A stretch of DNA of 64,000 nucleotides. Source: Pseudomonas sp. BN102. GTDB taxonomy: Bacteria > Pseudomonadota > Gammaproteobacteria > Pseudomonadales > Pseudomonadaceae. The translations under genes and the position numbers were made by a program. Position 1 is the stretch's first letter, and every line of letters begins with the position of its first letter. Positions 26,974 to 35,060 of this stretch are shown here, piece after piece. Where the stretch lies: contig NZ_SSON01000081.1 in the NCBI RefSeq assembly GCF_029871245.1, positions 17,273 through 81,272 on the forward strand, given 5' to 3'. The notes beneath the pieces were generated by a model. The model worked only from the letters and a program-made list of their open reading frames with translations, did no database searches and had not been told where the DNA came from.

Positions 26974-27585
26974 ATGGCCCTGGATACCTGGTTCATCTAC
27001 TTCATCGCGACCATCGGCCTGGCGCTGACCCCGGGCCCCAACAGCTTGCTGGCCCTGACCCATGGCGCTCTATACGGGTCGCAGCGAACGCTCTTCACCA
27101 TTACTGGCGGCGTGACCGGCTTCAGTTGCCTGATCGCCCTCGCGATGTTCGGCCTGGGCGCCCTGCTCCAGGCCTCGTCTTCGGTGCTCGAAGTCCTCAA
27201 GTGGGTGGGGGGTGCCTACCTGCTCTGGCTGGGACTTCAACTCTGGCGTGCACCCGCGCTGCACCTCACGCCCGTGGTCGGCGCCGGCGCACCCGGTGCG
27301 GCAGGCCTTTTTCGCCAGGGATTCCTTTCGGCGGTGGCCAACCCCAAGGTGCTGCTCTTCTATGGGGCCTTCCTCCCCCAGTTCCTGAACCCGCAGCGTT
27401 CGCTGGTGCCGCAGTTCGTGGTGATGGCCGCCACCTTCGCTGCCATCGAGTTCCTGGTGGAGTACCTGCTGGCGCGGCTGGCCTTCCGCATCCGGCCCTG
27501 GATGGAGCGTGGGGGCAAGGGCTTCAATCGCTTCTGCGGCACACTGTTCGCGCTGATCGGCGCAGCATTGCCGCTAGCCAGATAG
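26974..27585 (+). CDS. LysE/RhtB-family amino-acid exporter
   Basis: A 203-residue membrane protein with about six transmembrane helices and the LysE/RhtB N-terminal signature LTPGPNSLLAL. The mid-protein block FLSAVANPKVLLFYGAFLPQ is also characteristic. The family exports amino acids or derivatives such as homoserine and threonine. The GlxA-type regulator is divergent from it, and an aga/gag-type ribosome-binding site precedes MALDTW. The substrate cannot be read from the sequence. Confidence 0.85.
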   Translation: MALDTWFIYFIATIGLALTPGPNSLLALTHGALYGSQRTLFTITGGVTGFSCLIALAMFGLGALLQASSSVLEVLKWVGGAYLLWLGLQLWRAPALHLTPVVGAGAPGAAGLFRQGFLSAVANPKVLLFYGAFLPQFLNPQRSLVPQFVVMAATFAAIEFLVEYLLARLAFRIRPWMERGGKGFNRFCGTLFALIGAALPLAR

Positions 27586-27664
27586 GCAAGCGACTGGCGA
27601 GTGAAGGAACAGCCAGAAATCGACATTAGGTAATGGTTGTCTCCGACCCAGAGTGAACGGCCGC

Positions 27665-28222
27665 CTAATGCTGATCCTGCTGGTTGGCGGCATGGTTTAC
27701 AGCCGCCTCAATCGCTTCAACCCAGGACGCATTGCCAATTGCCTGCGCAATAGCGCGTGCGCCCACCATCGCCGCAAAAATGACCATCGCGTCGCGCTCG
27801 GCTGCGTCTGGAGTGGCATGGCCAGCAGCTGTTCCTTTCATCTCGCTGATGAACTTGTCGAACAGGTCCTTGATTCCCGCCTTGTAAGCTTCAACCGAGG
27901 CTTCATCGGCGCCTCGGTTGATCACATGTGGTGCAAATGCCAAAACCGGACAGCGACGGTTCGCCGCGCTATTTCGAAGGTACTGGCGAACAAGTGCACA
28001 TGCTCGATTCTCAGCGTTGGCATCTGCTTGCAGATAAACGTCGTCCCAGGCGTCGCGGGAATGATCGAACGCCAGCGAGAAAGCTTCCGCCACAAGGGCA
28101 TCCTTGGATGCAAACTGCTTGTAGAAGCCGCCAACAGTCATTCCGTTGGCAGCCGTCACATCGGACACGGATACGTTCTCGACGCTTAGCTCGCGAAACA
28201 TCCTGGGCCGGAAGCTGCCCAC
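27665..28222 (-). pseudogene. 5'-truncated TetR-family regulator gene
   Basis: This 185-residue frame aligns from MFRELSVENVSVSDV to its end with the intact TetR protein at 34111-34698. Shared blocks include MTVGGFYK and SKDALVAEAFSLAFDHS. The first helix of the DNA-binding domain, about 20-25 residues, is missing. The seven residues before the homology (MGSFRPR) come from adjacent non-coding sequence, next to the inverted-repeat element at 28226-28440. The recognition helix is present, but without helix 1 normal DNA binding is unlikely. A short functional protein is possible, so pseudogene status is an inference. Confidence 0.7.
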
Positions 28223-28225
28223 CGT

Positions 28226-28440
28226 GAACGGCCGCTATCGGCCGATTCTGTTGAAAAACGCCCTCCACATACTCTGCGTGCGAAAGTGGGCGGCTGACGT
28301 TGAAATCCGAGCTAATGTGCCGACACCGAACTGCTCCAGATTTCGTGTAGCAACGCCTCAATTGGACGTTTTCTCGCCTTTGTGCAAGCGAACCGAGACG
28401 GCACCGACTTTTTCAACAGAATCGGCCAGAAGCGGTCATC
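28226..28440. mobile_element. IS-like inverted-repeat element without transposase (MITE-like)
   Basis: The 19-bp sequence ggccgattctgttgaaaaa (28240-28258) recurs as a perfect inverted copy, tttttcaacagaatcggcc, at 28409-28427. The similarity continues outward imperfectly to about 28226 and 28440. The roughly 150-bp interior has no reading frame of note and looks less GC-rich than neighbouring genes. This resembles the ends of an insertion sequence that has lost its transposase, or a MITE. It abuts the truncated TetR gene. Confidence 0.6.
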
Positions 28441-28597
28441 GAATGGCTAGGAAATCCGGGGCGATTCAGTACCGTCCGCTTCCCCGTACGAGTTCGCGCT
28501 ATTTGTCCAATCAGCGCACGCACTGGGACCTGGTGGTGCGTACAACCGACGTGCCACTGCAATAAGATGCTTTAGCGCTTCAAGTTCTCGAGGTCCT

Positions 28598-29554
28598 ATG
28601 TCCCAAATCGACTGGCTAAGCAATCTCCTGCAAATGATCACCATCACCGGTCAGCTGGAGGTCCGCTGTGTCTACGGTGCGCCATGGCGTGTGGTTTGGG
28701 CTCAGGCCGCGGCTCACGAGATTCCCTACCACGTCGTGCTCAAGGGCCGGGCCATTCTCGAAGATCCGGAGAGGGAGACGGCCATGGAGCTGGTGAGCGG
28801 AGATATCGTGCTGTTGCCGCACGGGGCGGCGCACGTGCTGCACGATGGTAGCGGACATGCGCCAGGGATTACCCACAATCGCCGAGGGTCTGCAGGATGG
28901 ATGCTCAGCGAGAATGATGGCCAGGGCGAGCATCTGGACCTGCTCTGCGGGCGATTTTTCATCGGACCGCCCCATGATCGGCTGATTCGCAGTTATCTTC
29001 CCACGAATCTGGTGGTACGGGCCTTGGACCGCCATGGAGGGGAGGGCATCGAGTCCGCTTCGAATCACCTGGCCAGTCTCGTGGGGTTGATGCGCATGGA
29101 GTCCGACGGCGACAAACCAGGCGGACTCGCCATCCTCAACGCCCTTAGCTCGGCGCTGTTCACCCTGGTAGTGCGCGCGGCGAGCGAGTCCGAGCAAGCC
29201 TCGGCAGGCTTGTTGGCGCTGGCCGGCCATCCACGGCTGGCCCCGGCCATTTCAGCCATGTTCGCCGATCCGGCGCGGCCCTGGACTCTGCCGGATCTGG
29301 CCGACTTGTCCAGCATGTCTCGCGCTACCTTCATGCGGCACTTTCAGGACGCGCTGGGGCGCTCGGCCGTCGAACTGTTGACCGATATCCGAATGAGCCT
29401 GGCCGCGAACGCGCTGAAGAAGCCCGCGATGACCACCGAAGCTGTGGCCGAGTCTGTCGGATATCAATCCGTATCGGCATTCCGCCGTGTGTTCACCGAC
29501 AGGATGGGGATGACTCCGGGGCAATGGCGCCGTCTGGCGCGCGATGGCGAGTGA
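28598..29554 (+). CDS. AraC-family regulator with cupin_6 sensor domain
   Basis: A 318-residue regulator with an N-terminal cupin domain (about residues 10-190: HEIPYHVVLKG, and LVSGDIVLLPHGAAHVLHD) of the AraC cupin_6 type. The C-terminal AraC helix-turn-helix (about 215-310) includes LSSMSRATFMRHF and QSVSAFRRVF. Regulators of this type commonly control adjacent oxidoreductase genes and respond to aldehydes or electrophiles. It lies 111 bp upstream of a nitroreductase gene on the same strand. The 375 bp upstream holds only the inverted-repeat element and a presumed promoter. Confidence 0.85.
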   Translation: MSQIDWLSNLLQMITITGQLEVRCVYGAPWRVVWAQAAAHEIPYHVVLKGRAILEDPERETAMELVSGDIVLLPHGAAHVLHDGSGHAPGITHNRRGSAGWMLSENDGQGEHLDLLCGRFFIGPPHDRLIRSYLPTNLVVRALDRHGGEGIESASNHLASLVGLMRMESDGDKPGGLAILNALSSALFTLVVRAASESEQASAGLLALAGHPRLAPAISAMFADPARPWTLPDLADLSSMSRATFMRHFQDALGRSAVELLTDIRMSLAANALKKPAMTTEAVAESVGYQSVSAFRRVFTDRMGMTPGQWRRLARDGE

Positions 29555-29665
29555 TTTATTACCGCATTGATCCTTTTGAGCATTTTTTTGAGCGAATCTA
29601 GTCTCGAAAGCAATATCGTGCAGACCTAAAGTGGCGACTCCTAATCACCTGATGCAGGAGTCACC

Positions 29666-30283
29666 ATGTCAAACGCCGTCATTGAATGCATCCTCAGCCG
29701 CAGCGCCGCCAAGTACTACGACCCTGCAGCCATCGTGAGCGACAACCTAATCCGCGAGCTGGTGCGCATCGGCACCTCCGCGCCGACATCCTTTCACTTG
29801 CAGAACTGGCGCTTCATTGCTGTGCGCACGCACGAAGCCAAGGCCCGGCTGAGTCCGATCGCCTGGAACCAGCCTGCAATCACCGATGCTGCCGTTACCT
29901 TCATCGTCTGCGGCCAGTTGGCCGATTCCAGCGTAATACCCGAACGCCTGGCGCCGTTGGTTGAAGCGGGCGTCATGCCGGCCACGATGGTGCCGGAGTG
30001 GGAAATCCCCGCACGCGATCTGTACCTGGAGTACCCGCAGCGCCAACGCGACGAGGCCGTACGAACTGGCACCTTCGGCGCGGCGGCGATGATCTACGCA
30101 GCCCGTTCGCTGGGCCTCGGTTCAACTCCGATGATCGGTTTCGATGCCGAAGCACTGCACCGCGAGTTCGGACTGGCCGAGGACGAAGTGCCAGTCATGC
30201 TGCTGTCCGTAGGGGCGGAGCGTCCAGGGAACTGGGCGCAGAAGCCGCGCCGTCCGCTGGATGAGGTGTTGGATTTCATCTAG
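29666..30283 (+). CDS. Nitroreductase-family FMN oxidoreductase
   Basis: A 205-residue protein of the nitroreductase fold. The N-terminal SRSAAKYYDP motif binds FMN phosphate, SFHLQNWRF is the conserved second FMN-contact block, and GLGSTPMIGF lies near the C-terminus. Family members use NAD(P)H to reduce nitro compounds, quinones or enones. An ggagtc ribosome-binding site precedes MSNAVIE. It lies between a cupin-AraC regulator and an AhpD-like gene, suggesting a small detoxification unit. The physiological substrate is unknown. Confidence 0.85.
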   Translation: MSNAVIECILSRSAAKYYDPAAIVSDNLIRELVRIGTSAPTSFHLQNWRFIAVRTHEAKARLSPIAWNQPAITDAAVTFIVCGQLADSSVIPERLAPLVEAGVMPATMVPEWEIPARDLYLEYPQRQRDEAVRTGTFGAAAMIYAARSLGLGSTPMIGFDAEALHREFGLAEDEVPVMLLSVGAERPGNWAQKPRRPLDEVLDFI

Positions 30284-30471
30284 GTGCGCCCCGGCGGCAG
30301 TGATCGCGCCGAACGGCTAAGCGGCCTTCAAGTGGGAAGCAACCGCAAGGGAGTTCTCTCTTGAAAGCCTAACCAGCTTCGACCCAGGACCTGGGCGCGA
30401 AGTAACCCGAGGGATGGTGCCCACGTGGACTTTCCCAAATTAGCGAAGTCAGTAACTGTAGGAAGACAACG

Positions 30472-31017
30472 ATGCAAAGATCTACTGCTCTGAAACCGGA
30501 ACAGGTTCCGGCTGATTCCAAGTCGACGCTCGATATGTTCACCAAGAATATCGGGTTCACCCCAAATATGATGGCGATCTTCGCGCAGAGCCCGATTGCA
30601 TTCAACGCATGGGCCACCCTGCTCGGCTCCTTGAGCAAGGCGCTCGATGTGAAGACACGTGACGGCATCGGCCTCTCTGTGTCCGAGGCGAATGGCTGCA
30701 ACTACTGCCTGGCGGTTCACAGCTTCACAGCCGAACATATGGCCAAGCTGCCCCCCGATGAAATCATTCTCGCTCGGAAGGGCCATGCGAGCGACCCGAA
30801 GCGCGACGCCGCTGTCCAGTTTGCGCGCAAAGTCATCGAGACCCGCGGCCAGGTCAGTGACGCCGATCTGAAAGCCGTTCGCGATGCCGGCTATACGGAT
30901 GCGAACGTGATGGAGATCGTTGCGCTGGTGGCCATGTATTCCCTGACGAACTTTTTCAATAACGTGTTCGATCCCGAGAAGGACTTTCCCGCCGTTGCCC
31001 CGGCAGGCTCGATCTGA
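30472..31017 (+). CDS. AhpD-like peroxidase-related protein (carboxymuconolactone decarboxylase fold)
   Basis: A 181-residue all-helical protein with the AhpD/CMD redox motif GCNYCLAVH (Cys76, Cys79, His83). This predicts alkylhydroperoxidase-type thiol chemistry rather than lactone decarboxylation. It matches the YciW/PA0269-like group of 'uncharacterised peroxidase-related' enzymes in length. It follows the nitroreductase by 188 bp in the same direction. Joint control by the upstream AraC regulator is inferred from gene order only. Confidence 0.82.
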   Translation: MQRSTALKPEQVPADSKSTLDMFTKNIGFTPNMMAIFAQSPIAFNAWATLLGSLSKALDVKTRDGIGLSVSEANGCNYCLAVHSFTAEHMAKLPPDEIILARKGHASDPKRDAAVQFARKVIETRGQVSDADLKAVRDAGYTDANVMEIVALVAMYSLTNFFNNVFDPEKDFPAVAPAGSI

Positions 31018-31517
31018 CCTCTATCCGCTCGCATCGACCATCTCGGAGGGACCTGGAAGGTGTCATCTGATGCGAACGTAACACCAAAGCCCGGAGGCAC
31101 CCAGGCAGGAGTCTTGGGAACGCATCCGGGCTTTACGTATGTGCTGATGCACCAGCAAATCGGGTTGCTACGGACACATCTCCGACAATGGCGCTTTGGT
31201 AACGCGTCCGTTGCGACCAGTTCAGCATCACTAAGGTCGTCACGGTCCTTTCGTCGCCTCCCCATGAACGAAAGCTCGCAGCCGTGACGACCTCCTTTTG
31301 TCACGCCGGGGCTATTGCCTCACGGCAAACATGGCGTCGGTCGATTCTCCTGTGGCACCGGGAAGGGGAGCCAAGTACCGGGAACTTCCTACGTACACGG
31401 TTTGCGCTCTAAACGTCCGTATATGGCCGATTGCTGCCGTTGACGAGGGGCCGCAATCGACCAGAAGCGGACACAGACGATCTAAAGATGTCCCTCCGAG
31501 ATGACGCAATTCAGCGG
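31018..31517. other. 500-bp gene-poor region with inverted repeats
   Basis: No convincing gene is visible on either strand. An inverted repeat aaagcccgga / tccgggcttt (31086-31095 and 31125-31134) may terminate the AhpD-like transcript. A second imperfect inverted repeat, 31415-31473, pairs gtccgtatatggccgattgc with gcaatcgaccagaagcggac. Its sequence resembles the outer flanks of the element at 28226-28440 (ggccga...agcgg), so this is probably decayed repeat DNA between two gene units. Confidence 0.6.
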
Positions 31518-32141
31518 CTACAGCCAGGCCGACTCCTTACATAGAAGCAGCACGGCCAGCGCTAGCATCATCAAGCCCGATACCCGGCCAACTACGCGTG
31601 CAGCAGCGGGGCGTGTCGCTAGCATCGCACCCGCGCCTATACCCACAATCGAATAAACCACCGCGCAGCTAGTGGTATAGAGCAGTCCCAGAACCACTAT
31701 CTGGGTGGAAAGGCTCCAGGCTGCCGCAACGTTGGTCCAGGGAGGAAGGAAAGCCAGGAAGAACAGAAAGGCTTTGGGGTTCAATCCGCTGACCAGCGCG
31801 CCGCGTAAGAACAACCTTGCTCTATCGCTCCCAGTTGAGTTGTCAACGACCGCCCTAGGCACTGGTGGATTTCGGAGCAAGCTGATGCCCAGCCAAGTCA
31901 GGTAAAGCGCACCGAAGACCGTCAAGGCGAGCATGACCAGGCGGTTTCCCGCGATCAGCATGCCGAAGCCCGCTGCAACGACCAGCGTCAGCACCACGTA
32001 CCCCGCCAGCAACCCACCGACAGCAGCCATGACGCCCCGGCCGCGAATACCAGCTGCTATCGCGTAGGCCCAGTCAGCCCCCGGTGTGAACACGAAAAGC
32101 AGGGAAAAGGCCCAGAAGGCCATCAGTGTTGCACTACTCAT
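31518..32141 (-). CDS. LysE/RhtB-family exporter
   Basis: A 207-residue membrane protein with about six transmembrane helices and the LysE-family N-terminal signature FTPGADWAYAIAAG. The conserved block LVSGLNPKAFLFFLAFLP lies mid-protein. It starts at MSSATLMAFW; the upstream in-frame residues are unsupported. It is 40 bp downstream of a DUF2000 gene and in the same orientation as an AraC-family gene, forming an AraC-DUF2000-LysE unit. It is not closely similar to the LysE-type exporter at 27 kb, so this is not a recent duplication. Confidence 0.85.
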   Translation of the reverse strand: MSSATLMAFWAFSLLFVFTPGADWAYAIAAGIRGRGVMAAVGGLLAGYVVLTLVVAAGFGMLIAGNRLVMLALTVFGALYLTWLGISLLRNPPVPRAVVDNSTGSDRARLFLRGALVSGLNPKAFLFFLAFLPPWTNVAAAWSLSTQIVVLGLLYTTSCAVVYSIVGIGAGAMLATRPAAARVVGRVSGLMMLALAVLLLCKESAWL

Positions 32142-32181
32142 TTCCAATCCCAGAGCAATTCCATTAAAGGCGTGACGCCCG

Positions 32182-32589
32182 TCACTTGTGCAGAGCAAGG
32201 CCTTTAATCGCCTTGTCCACCGGCTTCTTAGGGCCGCGCAAGGCCAGGCCCACCAGGTTCATGTTCTCGGGCTCCTCGGCGAGGAATGCCTCGCGATTGG
32301 CTTCGTCGTGATAGGTGGAGAACATCGCGAAGACGTAGGGCAGTACCGTCAGCTCGCGCTCCAGGCCAGCGCGACGGGCTTTCTGCAGGCCGGCGACGTC
32401 GGCCTCGAAGATCAGCATCGGTTGTCCCGAGAGCTTGCCGTACTCATGGCCGGCCGCATCGACGTAGGGCTCGCCCATGATCTCCGGCGCAGCCGATGCA
32501 ATGCCGGTGGCGAGGAAAGCGACCACGTTCAATCGCTGCCAGGTCGGCAGGTCGTCGCGGACAATGAAAGCTACTTTGGTTTCCAACAT
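32182..32589 (-). CDS. DUF2000 family protein
   Basis: A 135-residue protein matching the DUF2000 family: an N-terminal KVAFIVRDDLPTWQRLNVVA block and a central GQPMLIFEAD segment. The function is unknown; members have a peptidyl-tRNA-hydrolase-like fold. I place the start at MLETKVAF (32589), because a ggaga ribosome-binding site sits 5 nt upstream of it; the first Met of the frame overlaps that site. It lies between the AraC regulator and the LysE exporter on the same strand, a pairing that suggests a shared small-molecule role. Confidence 0.8.
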   Translation of the reverse strand: MLETKVAFIVRDDLPTWQRLNVVAFLATGIASAAPEIMGEPYVDAAGHEYGKLSGQPMLIFEADVAGLQKARRAGLERELTVLPYVFAMFSTYHDEANREAFLAEEPENMNLVGLALRGPKKPVDKAIKGLALHK

Positions 32590-32638
32590 CTGAATCTCCA
32601 TACAAAGCCGTAGCGCAATGATTGGAGATGGCGACTGC

Positions 32639-33493
32639 TCAGTCTGTAAGGTTTGTGCACTGCCGCTGATAAGTTGCCGGCGTCAGTCGGTAAGCGCGCC
32701 GGAACCAGACACCCAGGTGACTCTGATCGGAAAAGCCCACCTCAGCAGCCACCTGTGAGGGCGCCATGCCGGCTGCCAGGAGTGCCCGAGCGGTGCGCAG
32801 GCGAAGTCTCACAAGGTAGGCGTGTGGCGACTGACCGAAGGCCTTCTTGAACTGCCGCGTCAGCCTGAAGCGATCAATCCCCGAGTAGGTAGCCAGCTCT
32901 TCGAGGCTGACGTCATCGGCCATCCTTGCATGCAGAAAGTCACGAGCGCGTTGCGTTTCCGCATCGGAGTCGAGCTTCATCGACTGAGCTTTCAGGCTTA
33001 GGTGCCGGGAAAGCAGCCCCAATAGATGATCCATGCTCTGGTCGCGGGCCAGCCGGCCCTCGCCGTTGTGGATGACAAGAAACGCCTGCTGTATAGCGCC
33101 GATCAGTTGCGCGTCGTCGCTCAACGTGTGCTGAAAAGCTGCCTGGAGATTGGACACATCGCCTAGGCCGAGACGCTCCGTCATGTCAGAGACATACGCC
33201 TGAGGGAGATAGAGCATCCCGTAAGTGAAGCCTCCCTCTTCCGGAGCAAGGCCATCGTGCACGGCACCTGGCTCGATGAGCATGGCGCGACCTGGAATAC
33301 TGGTATGCACCGCCTTGTGACAACTGAACTGCTGTACACCCTGGTACGTGACGCCCACCAGCAGTTCGTCATGATCATGCGGATCATAGGCATGGCCCTG
33401 GAAATGGGCATGCAAGCTCTCAATGCCGGTGTCCTGGTCGCGGCGAACTCGAATCCAGTCGGTGCTTGCAGTGTCGTTCAGTTCACGCGTCAT
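32639..33493 (-). CDS. AraC-family regulator (AraC-binding cupin plus HTH)
   Basis: A 284-residue regulator with an N-terminal AraC-type cupin (about residues 25-150: DPHDHDELLVGV, and PGRAMLIEPGAVHDG) and a C-terminal AraC HTH pair (about 180-280: LEELATYSGIDRFRLTRQF, and VGFSDQSHLGVWFRRAY). It lies immediately upstream of the DUF2000 and LysE genes on the same strand with a 49-bp gap. This order is common for regulators of LysE-type exporters. The ligand is unknown. Confidence 0.87.
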   Translation of the reverse strand: MTRELNDTASTDWIRVRRDQDTGIESLHAHFQGHAYDPHDHDELLVGVTYQGVQQFSCHKAVHTSIPGRAMLIEPGAVHDGLAPEEGGFTYGMLYLPQAYVSDMTERLGLGDVSNLQAAFQHTLSDDAQLIGAIQQAFLVIHNGEGRLARDQSMDHLLGLLSRHLSLKAQSMKLDSDAETQRARDFLHARMADDVSLEELATYSGIDRFRLTRQFKKAFGQSPHAYLVRLRLRTARALLAAGMAPSQVAAEVGFSDQSHLGVWFRRAYRLTPATYQRQCTNLTD

Positions 33494-33644
33494 GGGGAAA
33501 ACCGGGGTTCAGTTGCGACAAGGTATCGAGTTCGGTGATCTTGGTAGCTCGGCGGGATTGCTGCAAAAAAAAAGATAATAGCTGTAATCTATTTCCTCAA
33601 GCCAAGGCGATGAACGCCCTGGGAACACAATCGAGGACTTCTGG

Positions 33645-34106
33645 ATGGAAGCCGCAATCACACCGGAACGAATCTACCTCGACGACCTGGCGGTGGGAGA
33701 CGTTTTCATCAGTGATGCCCACCGGCTGGACGCCGAGCAGATCGTCCAGTTCGCCTCGCAGTTCGACCCCCAACCTTTCCACCTGGATGCCGATGCGGCA
33801 CAGGACACCTTTTTCCAGGGCCTGGCGGCGAGCGGATGGCACACGACAGCCATCACTATGCGCCTGCTCGTGCAGAGCCTGCCGCTTGCGCAGGGTGTGA
33901 TCGGCGCAGGTGCGGAAATATCGTGGCCACAACCTACCCGGCCTGACGATGTGCTCCAGGTAACGAGCCAGATCATCGAAATCACCCCATCTCGCTCCAA
34001 GCCCGACCGTGGGATTGTCGTTGTCGAATGCGTCACTTCGAATCAGGACGGCAAAGTGCTGCAGCGCCTGGTCACCAAAGTCCTGTGCTTCAGAAGAGGA
34101 GGCTGA
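33645..34106 (+). CDS. MaoC-family dehydratase
   Basis: A 153-residue single-hot-dog MaoC-like protein with the motif FDPQPFHLD near residue 40. Asp41 and His46 match the hydratase catalytic pair, though the surrounding sequence differs from PhaJ, in which the motif is GDRNPVH. Substrates in this group include mesaconyl-, enoyl- and methylthioacryloyl-CoA; this one's is unknown. It is 4 bp upstream of a TetR gene in the same direction, implying a two-gene operon. A broken SDR gene follows, which may once have belonged to the same unit. Confidence 0.82.
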   Translation: MEAAITPERIYLDDLAVGDVFISDAHRLDAEQIVQFASQFDPQPFHLDADAAQDTFFQGLAASGWHTTAITMRLLVQSLPLAQGVIGAGAEISWPQPTRPDDVLQVTSQIIEITPSRSKPDRGIVVVECVTSNQDGKVLQRLVTKVLCFRRGG

Positions 34107-34110
34107 CCGT

Positions 34111-34698
34111 ATGGGGCGCTCATCGCAGACGAAAGCTCTGGAAAACCGGACGAAGATCGTGGAGACGGCTGCTGCGCTGTTCCGCGAATTTGGGGTCGAT
34201 CAGGTATCAGTAGCGGCCATCATGACCGCCAATGACATGACCGTTGGTGGGTTCTACAAGCACTTCGATTCGAAGGACGCACTTGTCGCAGAGGCCTTCT
34301 CGCTTGCCTTCGACCACTCTCGGGAAGCCTGGGACGGTGTGTTTTCCCAGGCGGACAGGAAGACCGAGGATCGCTCCGTAGCGCTGGTTCGACAGTACTT
34401 GCTCAATAAGTCTGCGAGACGTCGCTGCCCACTGCTGGCATTCGCGCCACACATCGCCAACGGCAGCGCGACCGCTGCATCGAAAAACGCCTACAAGGCG
34501 GGAACGAAGGAATTGCTCGACAAATTCCTGAACGAGGCAGGTACCTCAGGCACCAGCGCTGATGAGGCAGAAGCGCAGCGTAATGCGCTCGTGCTGTTCG
34601 CGGCGATGGTCGGTGCTCGCGCAATGTCGCAGGCGGTTGGGAACACGGAGTGGATGTTGGCGATAGAAGCTGCCATCAACGAAGCAGCAGCCCACTAA
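34111..34698 (+). CDS. TetR-family regulator (intact paralogue of the truncated gene at 27.7 kb)
   Basis: A 195-residue TetR-family regulator. The N-terminal three-helix DNA-binding domain is complete (about residues 10-55, with MTVGGFYKHFDSKDALVAEA), followed by a C-terminal ligand domain. It starts at MGRSSQTKAL (34111); the upstream extension overlaps the MaoC gene. It is clearly homologous along its length to the truncated TetR at 27665-28222. The similarity covers the whole shared region, suggesting an old duplication or two acquisitions of one family. The regulated genes are probably MaoC and the former SDR gene. Confidence 0.88.
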   Translation: MGRSSQTKALENRTKIVETAAALFREFGVDQVSVAAIMTANDMTVGGFYKHFDSKDALVAEAFSLAFDHSREAWDGVFSQADRKTEDRSVALVRQYLLNKSARRRCPLLAFAPHIANGSATAASKNAYKAGTKELLDKFLNEAGTSGTSADEAEAQRNALVLFAAMVGARAMSQAVGNTEWMLAIEAAINEAAAH

Positions 34699-34721
34699 GG
34701 TGCCAAACCGAATGTCCAATA

Positions 34722-34941
34722 ATGGCCGAAACCGGCCGCGAAGGCATCACGGTCGATGCGCTGTCGCTCGGCACCATGAACTACTGGGATTCCGAGGAAC
34801 TGGCGAAGAAAACCTGCATCGCCCCCCTGCGCCCGCCCACCGCAGGACGGCGGCGCTGGTGTGGCCTACTTTGCTTCGCGCTAGGCGAGCGGGATTACTG
34901 GCTAGGTGCTTCCGCTCAATGGTGGCAGCCTGACGGCTTGC
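34722..34941 (+). pseudogene. Remnant of a short-chain dehydrogenase/reductase C-terminus
   Basis: Read in one frame, 34722 onward gives GREGITVDALSLGTMNY, the typical SDR segment after the catalytic site. After a frameshift between about 34822 and 34843, another frame gives QDGGAGVAYFAS, then SGITG*VLPLNGGSLTA, the conserved SDR C-terminus. Stop codons at 34882 and 34903 interrupt it; the second replaces the usual Gln of TGQ. The N-terminal two-thirds, including the NAD(P)-binding glycine motif and the YxxxK catalytic site, is absent. This is a decayed gene, downstream of the TetR gene. Confidence 0.75.
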
Positions 34942-35060
34942 CACCTGGAACTACGAAGCTCCGACCGAATGTGCGGGGCGCTCGGCGAGCGGCTTTGCTT
35001 CACCTCTTTCCAGAAGAGACTTCAGTCCTGCCCGTGCGCGCGTTTGTGGTGCCGGGCCAT

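Noticed and set aside
27644-27660. Short match cccagagtg to the tRNA-Arg(CCT) 3' region as a left attachment site
   Set aside because: Only 9 bp match, and the surrounding gacccagagtgaacggcc also fits the degenerate repeat words found elsewhere in the region. This is too weak to call an att site.
31060-31287. 75-codon open frame in the 31.0-31.5 kb gap
   Set aside because: It crosses an inverted repeat, has no ribosome-binding site and gives no recognisable protein.
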